A stretch of 64,000 bases of DNA from SG8-41 sp963802355 (GTDB taxonomy: Bacteria > Pseudomonadota > Gammaproteobacteria > Burkholderiales > SG8-41), in assembly GCA_963802355.1 (NCBI GenBank), contig CAWDIV010000026.1, positions 310,001 through 374,000 on the forward strand. Direction: 5' to 3'. Below the pieces are notes generated by a model. It had not been told where the DNA came from. It worked only from the letters and a program-made list of their open reading frames with translations, and did no database searches. A program made the translations under genes and the position numbers. Shown here piece after piece: positions 1 through 8,388 of the stretch; position 1 is the first letter of the stretch, and the number at the start of each line of letters is the position of its first letter.

Positions 1-518
1 CGCCGGTCGACGTGCGGGTTGGTGCGGTAGGAGACGATGACATCGGCGCTGTCCACCATGCGTTGCGAGATGTTTGCGTGCAGGTCGACCGTCGCGACGA
101 CCGGCCGGTGGGCTCCGACCGCGGCGCGCGCTAGCGCGTAGAGCGCGCCATCGGGATCGCTGTCGGTAGTCGAGACCATGGCGCCGTGGTTGCTGATGTA
201 GACGCCATCGAGCGGGCCGCTCGTCCGGAGAAGCTCGCTCATGCGTGCGAGCGTCTGCTCGATGAATTGCTGATCGGCGGCTCCGCCGGGTTCCGTCGCG
301 GTGATCAGGATCGGCGCCGGTTCCCAGGGCCCGGTCGCGTCCATGGATTCGATGAACCCGGGAATCTCGGCGGGCATGGCGGGAGCGGGTTGCGCTGCCT
401 CCACCAGCATGGCCTCGCCCTCGAGATAACAGGACGCGCGAAAATCATCGCCCGTCGTGACCGGCGCGAACGCGTTGCTCTCGAGATGAATGCCGAGAAT
501 CGCTATGCGGGGACGCAC
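1..518 (-). CDS. MlrC-like M81 family metallopeptidase, N-terminal part
   Basis: The gene runs off the left edge, so only about the first 172 residues are visible. Reading leftwards from a GTG at 518 the protein begins VRPRIAILGIHLESNAFAP and later contains GVYISNHGAM and VDLHANIS, followed by YRTNPHVD. These match the N-terminal domain of the microcystinase C (MlrC, DUF1485/M81) family, in which the Asp and His of the DLHAN motif are metal ligands. Members are zinc metallopeptidases or amidohydrolases, usually encoded near peptide or amide transport genes. No ATG lies in frame nearby, so the GTG start is inferred. No signal peptide is seen. The next gene on the same strand (DUF5996) lies about 100 bases upstream. 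Confidence 0.85.
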   Translation of the reverse strand, partial: MRPRIAILGIHLESNAFAPVTTGDDFRASCYLEGEAMLVEAAQPAPAMPAEIPGFIESMDATGPWEPAPILITATEPGGAADQQFIEQTLARMSELLRTSGPLDGVYISNHGAMVSTTDSDPDGALYALARAAVGAHRPVVATVDLHANISQRMVDSADVIVSYRTNPHVDR

Positions 519-614
519 GAAATGGGATGAGGTATTTGTGATCCTGCGTTCAATATACGCTGCCTTAACCCTGAGAGGCCGTATCAAAATATGAAAGACA
601 CGGTCCCTGATGTC

Positions 615-1562
615 TTATCTGCGGCGATCGGCGGTTGAGCCGCGTTCGAGCGCGCGCCGGTCCCAGTTTGCCGAAACGGCGGCAGCTTCATAGGTAGTCT
701 GAAGGAACGATAAAAGCGTTTGGTCAGGATCGTCGGCCGTTCGTACCGCCTCGTAAGGCAGGATGAACTCGCCCAACGCCTGGTGAAAGTATGCCGCCTC
801 CGGTTGAACCGGGTAATCCGTGAATCCAGGGGGAACGGGATAGGCATAGGCGTAGAAAGATGCCTCCCCCACACCCGCTCCCGGCCAGAAGCCCGCGCTC
901 GAGACTTCGTGCGAGTACGCCTCTACCATCACCCAATCGGCGCAATTGGGGACACCCCCACGGTGCCGGGGTGCAGTCCGGCCCGAGAACCGGGTTACGG
1001 CCAGGTCGAACGCGCCCCAGAAGAAATGAACGGGGCTGACCTTGCCGATGAAGCGAGCGCGGAACTGCGTCATGACACGGTCGACCTGCACCAGCGCGCG
1101 CCAGAAGCGGTGCACGGCATCGGCGTCGTAGCTCGCGTGTTGGTCGTCGGCTTCCAACGGAATAGCCTCTGTAACCTCGACCGGCCTGGTGAAGATCTCG
1201 ACGTCGACATCCAGTTCATGGAGAGCACCGATCGTCTTGCGGTAGAACTCCGCTACCGGCATCGGCTTCAAGCTGAACGAGCGTCCTGTACCGTCGGAGG
1301 TAGTGATGCGCAGCACGTGATCCAGGAAGTCGAAGTCTATGGCGAACGATCGCTTCCCGTCCGGGATGGGAGAGGTCGTGAGGCCGCGCGTTGTCGTGTA
1401 GAGCGTCGCGCCCCACCAGTGATTGATTCTCGGAGCAAGCTCGAGCCGGACTTTGCCGACAACTTGCGTCCACATGTGCAGGGTGGTGCAAGTGTCCTGC
1501 CAGGTCTGCAACGGTAACAATCTAGGCCAGGCGCCTTCGACGCCAGCAATGCGGTCGGTCAT
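615..1562 (-). CDS. DUF5996 family protein
   Basis: A 315-residue protein starting at ATG 1562 with a purine-rich site (AAGGATGAG) just upstream. The N-terminal stretch with W-P-x-L-P-L, then TLHMWTQVVGKVRLEL and TRGLTTSPIPDG, is the typical start of the DUF5996 family. FWPGAGVGEASFYAYAYP in the C-terminal half is also family-like. The function of the family is unknown; it is found in many soil bacteria and actinomycetes. The length is normal for the family and there is no signal peptide or membrane segment, so it is probably cytosolic. The C-terminal tail (RRALERGSTADRRR) is basic and may be disordered. Confidence 0.85.
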   Translation of the reverse strand: MTDRIAGVEGAWPRLLPLQTWQDTCTTLHMWTQVVGKVRLELAPRINHWWGATLYTTTRGLTTSPIPDGKRSFAIDFDFLDHVLRITTSDGTGRSFSLKPMPVAEFYRKTIGALHELDVDVEIFTRPVEVTEAIPLEADDQHASYDADAVHRFWRALVQVDRVMTQFRARFIGKVSPVHFFWGAFDLAVTRFSGRTAPRHRGGVPNCADWVMVEAYSHEVSSAGFWPGAGVGEASFYAYAYPVPPGFTDYPVQPEAAYFHQALGEFILPYEAVRTADDPDQTLLSFLQTTYEAAAVSANWDRRALERGSTADRRR

Positions 1563-1635
1563 CTCATCCTTCTCCGAGACAATGCACTTTCATGAATAAT
1601 ACAGGCTGGACGTTACCATCCCATGGTTGCGACCC

Positions 1636-2610
1636 ATGAAATGCTATTGGATCAGGCACGAGGGTAACAGCGCCATACTGGACTTGCGCGAGCTGCCGAT
1701 TCCGGAACCGGCGCCCGGGCAGATCCTGTTGCGTGTCCATGCGACTTCACTCAACGCCGGTGATCTGCTCGGCGCCATCGCCTTCCATCGCGCCGCGGAA
1801 GGCCGACCCGGGGGGGTCGATGCTGCCGGTGAAGTACACACGGTTGGCGAGGGCGTCAAAGACTTCAGGCGCGGCGATCGCGTCATGGTGCGTGCTCGCG
1901 GCTGTTTTGCGGAGTACGTGCTGGTGGATCCCGCGCTCGCAACGCCGATCCCGCCGCGATTGTCGTGGGAGCAGGCGGCGGCCGTTCCCATTTCGTACAT
2001 TACCGCGTGGGAAGCGCTGATTCAGTTCGGCCGTCTCAAAGCGGGCGAATGGCTGCTCGTCGCAGGCGCCTCGTCGGGCGTGGGCGTCGCGTCGCTCCAG
2101 TTGGGAAAGGTCCTCGGCGCAAAGGTGATCGGGGTCTCGGGCTCGGCAGCGAAGCTCGAGAAACTGCGGGAGCTCGGGCTCGATGTTGGGATTCGTGCGC
2201 GCGGCGAGGATTTCAGCGCCCGGGTCCTGGAAGCAACCGCCGCCAAAGGTGCCGATCTCGCGGTGAATCTCGTCGGCGGAACGGTCTTTGCCGCGTGCCA
2301 GAAGTCGCTCGGTAATTTTGGACGTCTGGCGGTCGTGGGCTATGTCGACCGTATCATGAGAACCGAGCTCGATCTCGAGGCCACCCACGGCAAGCGCCTC
2401 GAGATCTTCGGCATCTCGAACTCGCCGCTAACACCGGCGATGCGCGCCGAGGCGACGCGCGGCTTTAACCGCGACGTCATGCCGGCGATAGCCGATGGGC
2501 GTATCGTGCCCGTCGTCGACCGCGTCTTCCCGTTCGATCAGTTGCCGATGGCGAAGGCGTACGTCGAATCCGGCGCGCAGATCGGAAAAGTCGTCGTTCG
2601 TCTCTCCTGA
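1636..2610 (+). CDS. Zinc-independent medium-chain dehydrogenase/reductase (quinone oxidoreductase-like)
   Basis: A 324-residue MDR protein. I chose ATG 1636 over the TTG three codons upstream because the protein then begins MKCYWIRHEG, as in the family. The GroES-like domain (residues about 25-110) lacks the catalytic-zinc Cys/His pattern, and a Rossmann segment follows with VAGASSGVGVASLQLG at about 145, a nucleotide-binding AxxGxxG-type motif. This points to an NADPH:quinone or enone reductase acting on a small electrophilic substrate; the substrate cannot be told. It is divergent from DUF5996 on the left. Tandem period-10 repeats begin about 35 bases after the stop. Confidence 0.88.
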   Translation: MKCYWIRHEGNSAILDLRELPIPEPAPGQILLRVHATSLNAGDLLGAIAFHRAAEGRPGGVDAAGEVHTVGEGVKDFRRGDRVMVRARGCFAEYVLVDPALATPIPPRLSWEQAAAVPISYITAWEALIQFGRLKAGEWLLVAGASSGVGVASLQLGKVLGAKVIGVSGSAAKLEKLRELGLDVGIRARGEDFSARVLEATAAKGADLAVNLVGGTVFAACQKSLGNFGRLAVVGYVDRIMRTELDLEATHGKRLEIFGISNSPLTPAMRAEATRGFNRDVMPAIADGRIVPVVDRVFPFDQLPMAKAYVESGAQIGKVVVRLS

Positions 2611-2647
2611 TAGCCGGCAAGTAACCGCAGCAGGTCGGATTCAATCA

Positions 2648-2724
2648 GCCGCAGATAAACGCAGATACACGCGGATAAGATCAAAGGCAGACTAGCCACA
2701 GATACACACAGATAAACACGGATG
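2648..2724 (+). repeat. Two direct copies of the GCAGATAAACAC-type period-10 repeat
   Basis: Two same-orientation copies (2648-2678 and 2695-2724) of a degenerate decamer repeat built from CAGATAAACA/CAGATACACA/CGGATAA. The same family occurs in inverted pairs elsewhere in this window (3458-3530, 17725-17879, 22212-22413, 34931-35027, 43915-44017). It lies downstream of both flanking genes and is noncoding. Confidence 0.8.
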
Positions 2725-2782
2725 AGGGTGAACCCCGCCCCCTTTTTTGATCGCAGATCCACAGATACCGTCATGGGTACCG

Positions 2783-3372
2783 CTAGCCAATTACTTTATC
2801 GGACTGCGCAGGTCTACGCCCAAGTCCATCCGAGATTGCGGCAATGATCCAACACGGCAGCATGACTAACCCTACCCCGACCTTAGAGAGTCCAAACTCT
2901 CCCCGAATCATTAGGAGAGCAAGCTCGCGTCTTGCGAAGTAATTCCCGGTTGCCGCCGCCCGCTCCAAATAGTGAATTCCTTTCGGGCGATCGACAGTAA
3001 CGCCATGCCCTCGAAGATAGGCCAATCCAACCCACAACAAGGCCGGACCATATTCCTGTGCGGACGCTTGATGAAACCAAAGCAATCCCTCTGTGTAGTC
3101 GCTACGGGAAAACGCGCAGCGACCACAATAAAATGCTCCCTCCTTAGAACCCATGGTCGCCGCTCGTTGAACCAACTTAGCGCGACCTCCTTGTCTCTCG
3201 GCACACCATAGCCCTCGTAAAGCATCCAGCCAACGAAAACCTGGCACTGAGGATCTCCCTCGCGCGCGAGCTCCTCGTACATCGGAAACGCCTCACGGGG
3301 TCTGTTCGCGTTAAACAGCTCTTGTGCTCGACCATAAAGGTCCCGCGTTGAGGTCGTCGTCATCTGCGCCAT
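2783..3372 (-). pseudogene. Sel1-repeat protein, frameshifted
   Basis: Starting at ATG 3372, the first frame gives Sel1-type helical repeat sequence up to MLYEGYGVPRDKEVALSWF. The family consensus then resumes in the next frame as QRAATMGSKEGAFYCG, followed by a third repeat (YGPALLWVGLAYLRGHG). One base appears to be missing near 3170 in a TTGAACC context; the whole span of 590 bases is one short of 197 codons. Sel1 repeats are protein-interaction modules. The C-terminus has a hydrophobic stretch (VGLVMLPCWIIAAI) that could be a membrane segment. It is either a real pseudogene or a single-base sequence error. Confidence 0.7.
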
Positions 3373-3457
3373 CTAACGTGCAATGGCTCGACGAAATTCG
3401 ATGTAACACGGCAAAACCATGGGATCGACGCGTCGAGCGCCCTCGTATCAGAGTTGA

Positions 3458-3530
3458 TCTCATCGGCGTTCATCGGCGGCTAGTGTGTCTTGGTTTGCTC
3501 CGACCTTATCTGTGTGTATCTGTGGCTGAA
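3458..3530 (-). repeat. Period-10 repeat, reverse orientation
   Basis: A degenerate copy (TCATCGGCGTTCATCGGCGGC, 3460-3480) is followed by a better one (TTATCTGTGTGTATCTGTGG at 3507). Both are inverted relative to the copies at 2648-2724, so the Sel1-repeat gene is bracketed by inverted repeats. Confidence 0.7.
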
Positions 3531-3569
3531 TTGATTTTTGCGCCGCGGGGTAACGGCTTAAATTCGATT

Positions 3570-3779
3570 TCACGCGCTATCTTGCCCATGGCGTTGTTTG
3601 TATCGAAGACGACATCTGATCAAGATTTCTCTTTTTTGCTCTTCGGTTGCCGCGCTCCAGCCACAGATCTCTGAAATCGATCGGTAACAACCCAGGCAGA
3701 TGTCGTTCTCGTCGAGGCAGCAATTACGAACGCATGGCGATTCCAGGGTGCCGACAGGTTCGTTGCCATCATCGGTCAT
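3570..3779 (-). CDS. DUF1289 family protein
   Basis: A 69-residue protein with the family signature SPCVRNCCLDENDICLGCYR followed by S-E-I-x-G-W and a short helical tail. The four conserved cysteines (CVRNC and ICLGC) suggest a small metal- or iron-sulfur-binding domain. DUF1289 proteins are short, widespread in Proteobacteria and uncharacterised. Start ATG 3779. It lies downstream of the RidA gene on the same strand, but two hairpins separate them, so it is probably transcribed on its own. Confidence 0.85.
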   Translation of the reverse strand: MTDDGNEPVGTLESPCVRNCCLDENDICLGCYRSISEICGWSAATEEQKREILIRCRLRYKQRHGQDSA

Positions 3780-3802
3780 TGGAACGCACGCATTAGGTAA
3801 CC

Positions 3803-3846
3803 TCTGAAAAACCTGCTCGGCGCCACGTGCCGAGGAGGTTTTTCAG
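3803..3846. terminator. Long perfect-stem hairpin, probable bidirectional terminator
   Basis: CTGAAAAACC pairs with GGTTTTTCAG and CTCGGC with GCCGAG around a small loop. The A and T runs in the stem flanks resemble an intrinsic terminator. It lies between the RidA and DUF1289 genes, upstream of the latter. Confidence 0.7.
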
Positions 3847-3862
3847 CTGAGATTGGGAATTC

Positions 3863-3887
3863 AAAGGGGCGTGTGGCCCCTTTTTCT
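3863..3887. terminator. Rho-independent terminator downstream of the RidA gene
   Basis: A GGGGC/GCCCC stem with the loop GTGTG, flanked by an A run on one side and TTTTT on the other, immediately after the stop codon at 3888. It would stop leftward transcription of the RidA gene and could work in both directions. Confidence 0.75.
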
Positions 3888-4370
3888 TTAGCGTTTAACC
3901 GGTGCATAAAAGGTGCCCTCTACCTCGACGATATCGTCTTGGTTGAGTCGATCGACCTCGATAATCGTGCGGGGGGGATAAGGCCCTGCCCCCCACAGCT
4001 GTTCCTGCACCTTGTTGACGAGGGGCCGGTAGCGGAACATATCGGTCACGTAAACGACTAACCGCACGGCGTCACGGAGCGACGCACCTTCGGACTCCGC
4101 GATTAACTGCATGTTCCGAAACGCCTGCATCACCCGGGCTTCCTCACCCGGCACCAGCGCATTGGTTTTCGGATCTATACCCCGCATACCGGCGACGAAC
4201 ACGAAGTCGCCCGCCCGGGTGCCAAGGCTCCAGGTCCCCGTAGGCTTGATCGCCCCAGCCGGCGACAACGTCCTTACTCCACTCGGCGAGGCTTGCTGCG
4301 CGGTGGCCTGGAACGATGCGCACAGTGCGACGGAGAGGCCTGTAACGAGAGCACACAACCATCGTTTCAT
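3888..4370 (-). CDS. Exported RidA/YjgF family protein
   Basis: A 160-residue protein with a clear Sec signal peptide (basic MKRW, hydrophobic core, cleavage after ATAQ). The mature part is a YjgF/YER057c/UK114 domain: FVFVAGMRGID, EGASLRDAVRLVVYVTDM, and YPPRTIIEVDRL near the C-terminus. The Arg in PPRT matches the residue that binds the carboxylate in imine-deaminating RidA. Cytosolic RidA hydrolyses reactive enamines/imines; an exported version is less common and its substrate is unknown. The gene stands alone and ends at a terminator. A second, cytosolic Rid protein lies at 59740. Confidence 0.88.
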   Translation of the reverse strand: MKRWLCALVTGLSVALCASFQATAQQASPSGVRTLSPAGAIKPTGTWSLGTRAGDFVFVAGMRGIDPKTNALVPGEEARVMQAFRNMQLIAESEGASLRDAVRLVVYVTDMFRYRPLVNKVQEQLWGAGPYPPRTIIEVDRLNQDDIVEVEGTFYAPVKR

Positions 4371-4412
4371 CTCTCAATCTCCTTAGAGTGCCTAACAAAA
4401 TGACGGTTTTGT

Positions 4413-4483
4413 GCCCCTCACCCTAACCCGGCCCCCTCGCCGCGTTCGCAGCTCTCCCCCTGAACAAGGGGAGAGGGGATTTC
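4413..4483. repeat. CTCACCCTAACC/GGGGAGAGGGG palindromic repeat
   Basis: A C-rich arm (CCCCTCACCCTAACCC) and a G-rich arm (AAGGGGAGAGGGG) form an imperfect inverted repeat of the kind common in proteobacterial intergenic regions. Related copies lie at 8280-8335 and 8376-8420. Confidence 0.65.
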
Positions 4484-4707
4484 ATTTTGTCAGCCGCTCT
4501 CAGGGTGCCGGCGACAAATGACTATGCAAGTCTCATCGCGATTGTAAAGGCATTGTGCGCGTGACGTTGTCATCCTTCAAGCCGCTGAGAACGGTGAGTC
4601 GTGAGTAGAGGGTGGTGAGTGAACCGGCTGAATCGGTATTTATCCCCGCATTCTGCAATGCCGGAGTAGACTCACGGCAGTCCGTGGATGTCCAGGAGGA
4701 GGTGAGG

Positions 4708-5687
4708 ATGGGATCGGTCTTCGCAATATGTTTCGCCGTGCTGCTCGCGGCGGCGGACAGCGTTCATGCGGCGCAACGTACGGCGGAGGATCCCGCTCCA
4801 GGCTATCCAGTGCGCCCGATCCGGCTGATGGTGCCGTTCCCGCCCGGCGGCAGCAACGACATCATGGCCCGCTACTTCGCGCAGTATCTCACCGAGCGTT
4901 TCGGCCGGCAGGTGGTGATAGACAATCGCGCGGGCGCCGACGGCATCATCGGCACTGAAATCGTGGCGCGCTCGCTCCCGGACGGTCATACGCTGCTTCT
5001 CGTATCGGCCGCGTTTGCGGTCAATGCGGCGACGCGCAAGCTGCCCTACGATCCGCACAAGTCATTCGACTGGGTGGGGACACTGGGATACGGCCCGAGC
5101 GTGCTCGTGGTCGGTCCGGCGCTCAAGGTCAACTCGGCGAAGGAATTGTTTGCCCACGGCAGGGCGAACCCCGGCCAGCTGACGCTCGCTACTTCGGGCG
5201 GATATGCGCACTTTGCCTCGGAGTTGTTCAACCACCTCTCCGGGATGAAGATGCTGGTGGTGGTCTACAAGGGCGGATTTCCCGCGCTGCTGGACGTCAT
5301 GGGCGGGCAGGCGCACGTCAATCTAGGATCGCTGATCCAGACGTTGCCGCACTTCAAGTCCGGAAAGTTGACGCCGCTTGCGACCAGCGGAGCGAAGCGC
5401 GCCACGGCGGCGCCCGACCTCCCACCATCGCCGAAGCCGGCTTGGCCGGCTACGAGGCGAACAACTGGTGGGCCATCGCGGCGCCCGCCGGCACGCCTGC
5501 AGGCGTGATCGCGAAGCTCAACGCGGAGATGGCGAGGTACCTCGACCTGCCGGAAACGAAGAAGCGGTTCGTGGCGGAAGGCGCCGAAACCGACCCCCGC
5601 ACGCCCGCAGACGTGCGCAAGATGATACCGGTCGAAATGGCCAAGTGGGCGAACGTGGCGAAGGTTGCCAACATCAAGAGCCAGTGA
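4708..5687 (+). pseudogene. Bug/TctC tripartite tricarboxylate transporter substrate-binding protein, frameshifted
   Basis: ATG 4708 has an excellent AGGAGG site eight bases upstream. After a signal peptide the protein shows the Bug hallmarks: YPVRPIRLMVPFPPGGSNDI, VVIDNRAGADGIIGTEIVA, LPDGHTLLLV, KLPYDPHKSFDWV and VYKGGFPALLDVMGGQ. Near 5424 the frame must change by one missing base (CTCCCACC context) to continue as ...IAEAGLAGYEANNWWAIAAP to the stop at 5687. The total of 980 bases is one short of 327 codons, the normal length. Bug proteins bind organic acids or related anions in the periplasm for TctAB-type or orphan transport. No permease genes are nearby. Real decay or a sequence error are both possible. 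Confidence 0.82.
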
Positions 5688-5701
5688 CCAGTTCGAGAGA
5701 A

Positions 5702-5733
5702 GTCTCAGATAAGGCGTCTCAGATCGTCTCAGG
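5702..5733 (+). repeat. GTCTCAGATAAGGC repeat, partial array
   Basis: Three partial units of the GCGTCTCAGATA/GCGTCCCAGATA family (14-nt period in its longer arrays at 27673 and 38999), starting 15 bases after the Bug stop codon. Confidence 0.6.
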
Positions 5734-5848
5734 CGCGTTGGCATCATCTGTCATTTTGCTGAGTCATCTACTGCGCGGAGAGATCCGGGAACATGCGCGA
5801 CGCGCGGAACACCGTTGCGAAGAGACTGGGGTGACCAGGTGAGTTCGG

Positions 5849-6031
5849 TCACAGGCCAAGGCGATGCTTGACCTCGTCGTGCGGGATGCCTTCGCCGCGG
5901 TCGAGTTCATCCAACCCGGCATCGATCTTCGCCAGGAACAGCAGCCGTTCGATGGCGTCATCGACCGTGGCATCGGGAGGCAGTTTCCGAAGCGCCTCAA
6001 TCATTTGATCTCGGGTATTGTGGGTAGGCAT
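5849..6031 (-). CDS. Small antitoxin-like protein
   Basis: A 60-residue protein whose pattern (ALRKLPPDATVDDAIERLLF, AKIDAGLDELDRGEGIPHDE, V-K-H-R-L-G-L) is typical of small RelB/ParD-type antitoxins and related orphan proteins. A ParE/RelE toxin gene would be expected directly downstream (5760-5848) or upstream, but no toxin-like reading frame is visible there, so this looks like an orphan. Assignment is by sequence pattern only. The start ATG 6031 has no strong ribosome binding site. Confidence 0.5.
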   Translation of the reverse strand: MPTHNTRDQMIEALRKLPPDATVDDAIERLLFLAKIDAGLDELDRGEGIPHDEVKHRLGL

Positions 6032-6141
6032 ATTGGTTTGATTTTAAGCCCGTCAGCGTAGACGCAAAAAGGCCCTCGTGAAGCACTGCAGATGCGCGCC
6101 GTGCGCATGCGGGGTTCAGGATCCAAGAACTTAGCTTCTAA

Positions 6142-6175
6142 ATTTCCGTGTGCTTCCGTGTATTTCCGTGGCTGA
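6142..6175 (-). repeat. TTTCCGTGTG-type period-10 repeat
   Basis: Three units of TTTCCGTGTG/CTTCCGTGTA/TTTCCGTGGC. It is the TTCCGTG subtype of the decamer family, also present as an inverted pair at 22272-22374. It lies between the antitoxin-like gene and the lipoprotein gene. Confidence 0.7.
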
Positions 6176-6212
6176 TTGGATCTTATCGGTGGCCGTCGGT
6201 GGTTTAAATCGT

Positions 6213-6561
6213 TTATTTGCACGGCACTTCCCGTGCGGCTGGCAGCTCGCTCAATGGAAGAAAAGACAGAGACGAAGCGCGCTCAACCTGACTCGCGGGG
6301 ATGTCGAAAATGGCAATTGCGCCGTCAGGGCCACCACAGACCGCCGCGCGCAAGTTTCCGTCGGTCCCGCATGAGGACGCTGAAACAGCAATCCCGGCAT
6401 TCGAAAGTTGCTGTTGCAGCTCCGCGACGGATGCTCCGCCACCGGTGCACTGTTGGGAGCCGCGGGTACTTGAACACCTTGGCGCTTGCAGCGGCATGGT
6501 GTCCGCCGCCACAAGCGACGAGCAAGCTCAACGTGATCGAGAGCGCGAGTACGTGGCGCAT
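6213..6561 (-). pseudogene. Small putative lipoprotein, frameshifted
   Basis: ATG 6561 starts MRHVLALSITLSLLVACGGG, a lipoprotein-like signal with a cysteine after LLVA. The body seems to continue in another frame as GSQQCTGGGASVAELQQQL, then AGIAVSASSCGTDGN, AVCGGPDGAIAIFDIP and ending VPCK. The indel lies between about 6440 and 6490. Five regularly placed cysteines suggest disulfides in the periplasm. I do not recognise a named family. The span of 349 bases is one more than 116 codons, consistent with one extra base. Confidence 0.5.
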
Positions 6562-6576
6562 GGCGTAATAAGAGCG

Positions 6577-6607
6577 GTGATGAGTGATGGGTGATGAGTG
6601 ATGGGTG
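6577..6607 (+). repeat. GTGATGA/GTGATGG heptamer array
   Basis: Four perfect 7-nt units alternating GTGATGA and GTGATGG, between the small lipoprotein gene and the oxidoreductase operon. The complementary version occurs at 25042-25083. Confidence 0.8.
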
Positions 6608-6644
6608 GCCTTGAGGGGAGTATCCCTCATTTTGTTATGTACTC

Positions 6645-8051
6645 TTAGGCGCCAACGTCCAGCCCGGCAAGATCGCCGACGGTGACGGGCTTCACTGGCG
6701 GGCGGATGCGGTAGTAACCCACCTCCTGCTGCGGCACGCCGCGGCACTCGGCAATGAGCTCGGTGACCGTCAGTCCGCAAAGCCGCCCCTGGCAAGGCCC
6801 CATCCCGCAGCGCACGAAGGCTTTCATCTGGTTGGGCCCCGGGCAGCCCTGCTCGGTTACGAGCCGGCGGATCTCTCCGGCGCTTACCTCCTCGCAGCGG
6901 CACACGATGGTTGCCGGATCGCGTGGGGCGACGTAATCCTGCGCCGGGCGGTAGAGCGCATCGAGAAACGGACGCGCAGCGAGATGGCCGTCAATCTCGT
7001 GCCGGATCGGCGTCGCGTGGTTATCGCGCTCCGCTGCTGAAATACGTCCGGCCGCGTGCGCCGCGGCGAGCGCCGCAAGGGATCCACTCAACTCCGATGC
7101 CTTCGCGCCTATGATACCGCCGCTGTCGCCCGCGATCAGCACGCCCGGCACCGAGCTTGCGCCCCATGCATCGACCCGCGGCCGGAAGCACCGGCTGCGT
7201 TCATCCCAATCGTGCTCGCAGCGCAGTGACAACGCGAGATTCACGTTCGGCACGACGCCCTGGTGCAGCAGCACGTGGTCCGCCTGCTCGGCGTAGCGCA
7301 CGCCGCGCCTCTCATACTCCACGCGCTCCGCGCGATGCGTGCCGGTGATGCGCACCCCGCGGACGCCGCGCTGGATCGGGACGCCTCCCGAGCGCAGCGC
7401 TCCGATCATGGATAGTCCCTTCGAGAGATAACCGGGCGCCAACACGAACCGCGTTGCGTGCCGCAGCGCGGCGCCGAAGTGCGTCGGTGTCTCCAGCACG
7501 GCCGCGGGTTTTACGCCCGCCCGCACGAGCTGCGACGCGAGCAGATAGAGCAGCGGACCGCTTCCGGCGATCACGATTTTTCCGGCAGGAACCAGGGCCG
7601 CGGACTTGAGCAGCGTTTGCGCCGCGCCGCAGGTCATGACGCCGGGCAGCGTCCATCCCGGCAGGGGTAGCGGACGTTCCAGGGCGCCCGTCGCGATGAT
7701 TATCTGTTTCGATTGAATGGCATGGATCCCGCTCGCATCGCGATAGCGGACGCCCAGATCGCGGTCTATCTGCCACACGGCGGTTTGAGGATGGTAGTCA
7801 ACGCCCGCCGCGCGAAATCGCTGGACGAGCTCGAGCCCGGCAGCGTAGTCGTCGCCGAGCAGCGGGAGATGCGCGGTACGGGTGGCGGCGACACGCTCGA
7901 CGCCGCGGTAGATCTGCCCGCCGGGCTCGGGCTGCTCGTCGAAGACGGCAGTCCTCAATCCCAGCCTGGCGGCGGTCACCGCCGCTGCGAGTCCGGCCGG
8001 ACCCGCTCCAACTATCGCAATATCGTAAACAGCGTCGGAGTCTGCGCTCAT
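6645..8051 (-). CDS. FAD/NAD(P)-dependent oxidoreductase, alpha subunit of an HcnABC/D-hydroxyproline dehydrogenase-like complex
   Basis: A 468-residue protein with an N-terminal FAD-binding motif (VGAGPAGLAAAVTAARLG, residues about 13-30), a second Rossmann motif near residue 160 (IAGSGPLLYLLASQL), the SGG-containing GVLIAGDSGGIIGA flavin motif, and a C-terminal BFD-like [2Fe-2S] region with CRCEE and GMGPCQGRLCG. This architecture is shared by HcnB, opine oxidase subunit A and the alpha subunit of D-hydroxyproline dehydrogenase. Upstream on the same strand lie the small ferredoxin-like subunit (8389-8733) and the DAO-type subunit (8778-9905), so all three subunits are present. The likely substrate is an N-substituted or cyclic amino acid rather than glycine, but sequence alone cannot decide. 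Confidence 0.88.
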   Translation of the reverse strand: MSADSDAVYDIAIVGAGPAGLAAAVTAARLGLRTAVFDEQPEPGGQIYRGVERVAATRTAHLPLLGDDYAAGLELVQRFRAAGVDYHPQTAVWQIDRDLGVRYRDASGIHAIQSKQIIIATGALERPLPLPGWTLPGVMTCGAAQTLLKSAALVPAGKIVIAGSGPLLYLLASQLVRAGVKPAAVLETPTHFGAALRHATRFVLAPGYLSKGLSMIGALRSGGVPIQRGVRGVRITGTHRAERVEYERRGVRYAEQADHVLLHQGVVPNVNLALSLRCEHDWDERSRCFRPRVDAWGASSVPGVLIAGDSGGIIGAKASELSGSLAALAAAHAAGRISAAERDNHATPIRHEIDGHLAARPFLDALYRPAQDYVAPRDPATIVCRCEEVSAGEIRRLVTEQGCPGPNQMKAFVRCGMGPCQGRLCGLTVTELIAECRGVPQQEVGYYRIRPPVKPVTVGDLAGLDVGA

Positions 8052-8388
8052 CTTGTCTAGTGTGCTGTCGCGTAAATACCGCGCGTAAGTCGGAGGTGAC
8101 TACTGGCGCAGCGATCTCCCGATTTCATGGCTACCTTCCTAAAATTCTCTCGAAATCGGTGCCAGACGCGAAGCAAACCGCAGCCAGGTTGGACACCTGG
8201 CGAGGATTTGCGACAAAGTATGGCGCCGATTGTCGTGGGAATTTCACAGGTTATTTGCGGGACGGCACACTAGACGCTATCTCAAATACACCCCCTCGCC
8301 CCATCTGAACGGGGAGAGGGTTGGGGTGAGGGGTAGGGGTGCCGGACCGTTATGTGCAAAACGCGGTTCTCGTTTGTTTCCCCTCACC
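8052..8388. other. Operon-internal gap filled by CTCACCC repeats
   Basis: No convincing gene. Two copies of the GGGGAGAGGG / CCCTCTCCC inverted repeat (8280-8335 and 8376-8420) sit between the gamma and alpha subunit genes. The remaining sequence (8060-8280) shows no recognisable protein on either strand. Confidence 0.6.

Noticed and set aside
3888..4370. Possible toxin-type endoribonuclease (L-PSP)
   Set aside because: Older naming of this family; sequence and conserved Arg fit RidA, and the signal peptide argues for a periplasmic role.
5760..5852. Toxin gene downstream of the antitoxin-like protein
   Set aside because: Short frames exist but none resembles ParE, RelE or PIN toxins.
8060..8308. 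82-codon rightward frame between operon genes
   Set aside because: No family resemblance, weak start, and it ends in the CTCACCC repeat.
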